Below the pieces are notes generated by a model. It was not told the DNA's origin, made no database searches, and saw nothing but the letters and a program-made list of their open reading frames with translations. Below are positions 61,269 through 64,000 of a stretch of DNA of 64,000 nucleotides, piece after piece (the stretch's first letter is position 1; every line of letters starts with the position of its first letter). The position numbers and the translations under genes were made by a program. The stretch is from positions 203,925-267,924 of the forward strand of contig JAHDLA010000007.1 of NCBI GenBank assembly GCA_018436705.1, written 5' to 3'. The stretch is from Sedimentibacter sp. GTDB taxonomy: Bacteria > Bacillota > Clostridia > Tissierellales > Sedimentibacteraceae.

Positions 61269-62831
61269 TTACTGTTGTGTAAACATCGGAAAGTTCAAAC
61301 GAAATACCGTACCTTTTCCCAGTTGACTTTCAGCATTAATATTTCCATCTTGCATTTGAACAAGTTTTTTTACAATTACCAATCCTAAACCTGTTCCTTT
61401 CATTTCTACATCCAGGTTACGCTGGTTCTTAGCCCTATAAAATCTATCCCATATATGCGGAAGCTCATCAGGAGATATACCTATACCGTTATCTTGAATG
61501 GTTAGCTGAACCTCATCTTTATTAGATTCTATTTCAACCTTTATTGTTCCGTTATCGGTTGCATTAATTGAATTTTTTAACAAGTTCCTAATAATTTGTT
61601 CCATACGGTCAACATCCCCAAGCACTATTGATTTATCTGATTTATTCATAAATACAATTTTGCTTTTGTTGCATTTAGCTAATCCTTCCATTGACATAAC
61701 TACGCCATGAGATAGTGCTGCTAAATCTAACGGAAGTTTTTCCACAGTAATATCCCCGCTTTCTAAACGGCTTAATGCCAATATGTCATCTACCAGCCTT
61801 GTAATATGTAGAGTTTGAGTGCAAATCATATCTAAATACTTATTTTGAAGTGTTTCATCTTCTATCATGCCATCACGAATAGCTTCAGCAAATCCTTGAA
61901 CGGCTGTAAGAGGAGTACGTAATTCATGAGATATTTCTGTAAATAACCTTGTTCTTTCTCCTTCTATTTTATCAGTTTTTGACTGTATACTCTCTAAACT
62001 GACAGTCAACTTTTTAATTTGCTCTGAAAGAACATTTATTTCATCTAATGAATGATTTTCATTACTAAATATATAGTTTCCGCCATTATATTCTGCTACA
62101 CTGGTTGATAAACGTGAAATAGGCCTTGAAATGCACATTGCCAAATACACGGATACTACTATTACAATCATTAAAATAATTATTCCTCCAAGAAGAAGAA
62201 TTAATCGCATTTTATTTAATGTAAGATCCAGATTAGTCGGACGTGACTCTAACAGTATTCCACTTTCAATTGTTTGTTCATTATCTTCAGTATTACCCAT
62301 AGGCACAACTGATGTAAAAGTCAGCTGGCCTGTTTCACTATCAGTTTTATGCACGACCTCGGTTTCGCCACTTGTAAGTACTTCTATAAATTTAGCATCC
62401 ACTTTGCTTCCGGGCACAACTTCCTGCTCTGCTGATGTACTTAGTATTGTTCCTTCTTTATCAAATATAGTAATTCGTGCATCAAAGCTGTCTGATAAAA
62501 ACCTTAATAATGCTTGGTCCGTTTCAGATTGGATTCCACTTTCAGATTCCAATTCAACAGCTTGCTTAGACAAGGCATAATTAACCCTTTTAGATTTACG
62601 CAACAAGTCTTGATTAAACTGGTCATATACCGACTGCTTAACCATAAAATTCGAAAAATTAATTAATAAAGCAAGAGCTATACTAAAAACTATTACATTA
62701 GTAAAAAGTATTCTTGTATATATGTTCTTATTAAATTGCTCTGTTAGTTTATAATTAACATTATTGAAAAAGGTTTTTATTTTATTGGCAGCACTTTGAA
62801 CATACTCTTTGCAATTCATAGATTTATTCAA
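61269..62831 (-). CDS. Sensor histidine kinase (HAMP, HisKA, HATPase_c)
   Basis: Protein of 520 residues: membrane helix at about 41-63, an extracytoplasmic sensor of about 140 residues, a second helix at about 208-232, HAMP to about 285, a phosphoacceptor His302 in EISHELRTPL, and an ATPase domain with NLLKNSINAT, DNGIGIS and GTGLGL. The start is probably TTG at 62831, downstream of GGAGG; a Met codon 12 bases further is the alternative. Co-transcribed with the response regulator. The signal is unknown. Confidence 0.92.
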   Translation of the reverse strand: MNKSMNCKEYVQSAANKIKTFFNNVNYKLTEQFNKNIYTRILFTNVIVFSIALALLINFSNFMVKQSVYDQFNQDLLRKSKRVNYALSKQAVELESESGIQSETDQALLRFLSDSFDARITIFDKEGTILSTSAEQEVVPGSKVDAKFIEVLTSGETEVVHKTDSETGQLTFTSVVPMGNTEDNEQTIESGILLESRPTNLDLTLNKMRLILLLGGIIILMIVIVVSVYLAMCISRPISRLSTSVAEYNGGNYIFSNENHSLDEINVLSEQIKKLTVSLESIQSKTDKIEGERTRLFTEISHELRTPLTAVQGFAEAIRDGMIEDETLQNKYLDMICTQTLHITRLVDDILALSRLESGDITVEKLPLDLAALSHGVVMSMEGLAKCNKSKIVFMNKSDKSIVLGDVDRMEQIIRNLLKNSINATDNGTIKVEIESNKDEVQLTIQDNGIGISPDELPHIWDRFYRAKNQRNLDVEMKGTGLGLVIVKKLVQMQDGNINAESQLGKGTVFRLNFPMFTQQ

Positions 62832-62837
62832 TTTATA

Positions 62838-63536
62838 TCATTCCTCCTTAGATGGAGGTGTAAATTGATATCCAACACCCCAAACTGTTGTTATATACTC
62901 ACACGACAGGCACTTTAATTTTTCCCTCAATCTACGAATATGAACATCCACAGTACGCTGGTCGCCATAATAGTCATACCCCCACACTGCTGTTAGAAGC
63001 TCGTCTCGTGTAAAAACACGACGTGGATTCTGAGCCATATGGTAAAGTAAGTCAAACTCTTTGGGCGTCAATTCAACTAATAAATTATCTGCAATTACTC
63101 TTCTGATATCAGCCTGTATTTCTAATCCAGGGTATTTTAATTTGTTATATTTCACAGCATCAATAGGCTGTGTTCGCCGATGAACCGCTTTAATTCTTGC
63201 AACAAGTTCCCTGGGGCTGAAGGGTTTAGAGACATAATCGTCGGCACCCATTTCAAGACCCAAAACACGATCCGCTTCTTCTCCCTTGGCTGTAAGCATA
63301 ATTATGGGAACCATTTGAATAGACCTTAACTTTCGGCAAAGTGTAAGTCCGTCTATATCAGGAAGCATAATATCAAGAATTACAACATCCGGATTTTCCC
63401 TGTCAAAAGCTGCTAATGCTAAACTGCCGTTATTTATTCCTATAATATTATATCCTTCTCTTTCTCCATATAACTTAATTAACTCCAATACATTTTGATC
63501 ATCATCAACAACCAAAACTTTACCCAAATAAGGCAT
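62838..63536 (-). CDS. OmpR-family response regulator
   Basis: Protein of 232 residues. Receiver domain with VVDDD, phosphoacceptor Asp in VVILDIMLPD, and Lys in VSKPFSPREL. Winged helix with ELTPKEFDLL and a DNA-contact region near RTVDVHIRRLREKL. It starts behind AAGGAGG. Its own promoter at 63582-63610. Partner of the kinase six bases downstream. Similar to WalR/PhoP-type regulators, without a firm subgroup. Confidence 0.93.
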   Translation of the reverse strand: MPYLGKVLVVDDDQNVLELIKLYGEREGYNIIGINNGSLALAAFDRENPDVVILDIMLPDIDGLTLCRKLRSIQMVPIIMLTAKGEEADRVLGLEMGADDYVSKPFSPRELVARIKAVHRRTQPIDAVKYNKLKYPGLEIQADIRRVIADNLLVELTPKEFDLLYHMAQNPRRVFTRDELLTAVWGYDYYGDQRTVDVHIRRLREKLKCLSCEYITTVWGVGYQFTPPSKEE

Positions 63537-63581
63537 TCTTTTTTCCTCCTTATCTGCACTTTTGATTCTGTTATCCAGTTA

Positions 63582-63610
63582 ATTATATATGTCCAAAATT
63601 TTAATGTCAA
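63582..63610 (-). promoter_or_regulatory. Sigma-A promoter of the two-component operon
   Basis: On the minus strand TTGACA (63605-63610), 17-base spacer, TATAAT (63582-63587), a near-consensus promoter. Confidence 0.85.
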
Positions 63611-63642
63611 CCTTTATCAAATTCTGCACCTTAATATAAGAT

Positions 63643-63677
63643 GCCCGGCAACAAGAAGTATTTTCTTAATGCCGGGC
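63643..63677 (-). terminator. Terminator after the repeat-containing gene
   Basis: GCCCGGCA (63643-63650) pairs with TGCCGGGC (63670-63677), about 50 bases after the stop at 63725. U tract weak. Confidence 0.55.
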
Positions 63678-63724
63678 TTATTACATGAATGTTTAAGTTA
63701 TTAAATTAATATGATTAGTTAAAT

Positions 63725-64000
63725 CTAAAAATTTAAAAGTTTTTCAAAAAGATCCAGTAATTTATTATATGAATCTATAATTTTAATATAAATCTCATTA
63801 TTTTGATCTTCTTCATCTACTGGTGTTTCTTCATCCACTGGTGTTTCTTCATCCACTGGTGTTTCTTCATCTATAGGTGTCTCTTCATCTATAGGTGTCT
63901 CTTCATCTACTGGTGTTTCTGCATCTACTGGTGTTTCTTCATCTACTGGTGTTTCTTCATCTACTGGTCTTTCTTCATCTACTGGTGTTTCTTCATCTAC
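63725..64000 (-). CDS. C-terminus of a protein with VDEETP repeats (partial)
   Basis: Partial gene, the start lies beyond base 64000. The visible 91 residues are about eleven copies of the acidic hexapeptide VDEETP (with IDEETP, VDAETP and VDEERP variants), followed by the unique tail EDQNNEIYIKIIDSYNKLLDL and FEKLLNF. The stop is TAG at 63725-63727. Repeats of Pro, Thr and acid residues resemble extended surface or linker segments. The rest of the protein cannot be seen. Confidence 0.75.
   Translation of the reverse strand, partial: VDEETPVDEERPVDEETPVDEETPVDAETPVDEETPIDEETPIDEETPVDEETPVDEETPVDEEDQNNEIYIKIIDSYNKLLDLFEKLLNF
63811..64000. repeat. 18-nt tandem repeat encoding VDEETP
   Basis: Ten full 18-base units and a partial eleventh, reading on the plus strand as variants of CTTCATCTACTGGTGTTT, with scattered point changes (for example CTATAGGTGTCT in units 63865-63900). 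All changes keep the frame. The array continues past the window edge. Confidence 0.92.

Noticed and set aside
63811..64000. CRISPR array
   Set aside because: The units are directly abutting with no spacers, period 18, and they keep one reading frame.

Overview
The window looks like a chromosomal segment of an anaerobic, low-GC Gram-positive bacterium of the class Clostridia. The evidence is AT-rich intergenic DNA, strong GGAGG-type ribosome binding sites, frequent TTG starts, two T-box leaders, oxygen-sensitive enzymes (a glycyl radical enzyme, [FeFe]-hydrogenase maturases, a nitrogenase-like operon) and a YitT-type membrane protein. An amino-acid or peptide fermenter is a reasonable guess. 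The species cannot be read from the sequence. No rRNA, tRNA, insertion sequence, prophage or CRISPR array was seen.

Layout. 1-2417: a Bce-type two-component system (kinase cut by the window edge) beside undecaprenyl-diphosphate phosphatase. 2652-14636: a probable collagen-peptide module made of trans-4-hydroxyproline dehydratase (hypD), its activase behind a clear sigma-54 promoter, a divergent PAS/AAA+ sigma-54 activator, an Opp peptide importer and an Xaa-Pro peptidase. 14933-24379: housekeeping and accessory genes (Y-family polymerase, HesB-like protein, MATE exporter, cupin, FeMo-co-family protein, YitT, TPR-GGDEF, DUF3788, B3/B4 protein). 24566-27005: acetolactate synthase ilvBN behind a T-box.

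27198-42632 is the most unusual part. A methyltransferase plus Opp/Nik-like ABC operon (27198-33135) and a FecB-FecD-FecC-FecE-NifH-like-NifD/K-like-NifD/K-like operon (34264-41435, with an AraC regulator just upstream) share an inverted repeat, GTTAG-N6-CTAAC. It occurs four times in their control regions and resembles DtxR/IdeR-type metal boxes. My inference is a metal- or iron-controlled system that imports a chelate or tetrapyrrole and acts on it reductively with a nitrogenase-like two-component enzyme.

42720-45628: VOC protein, DUF4352 lipoprotein, two DUF3841 paralogues and TspO. 45745-49732: [FeFe]-hydrogenase maturation operon (TM1266-type regulator, hydE, hydG, hydF) with a 5' leader ending in an intrinsic terminator; no hydrogenase structural gene is present. 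49997-58739: phenylalanine/tyrosine biosynthesis, with pheA under a T-box (apparent Phe specifier TTC), then aroF-tyrA-aroB-aroA-aroC-aroQ-aroE-aroK. The second block is preceded by a 45-codon tyrosine-rich leader peptide gene and an attenuator whose antiterminator and terminator pairings can be read directly. aroD is missing. 58800-63536: small ferritin-like protein, MFS exporter with its HTH repressor, and an OmpR/HisKA two-component system. 63725-64000: the C-terminus of a gene carrying an 18-nt repeat that encodes VDEETP.
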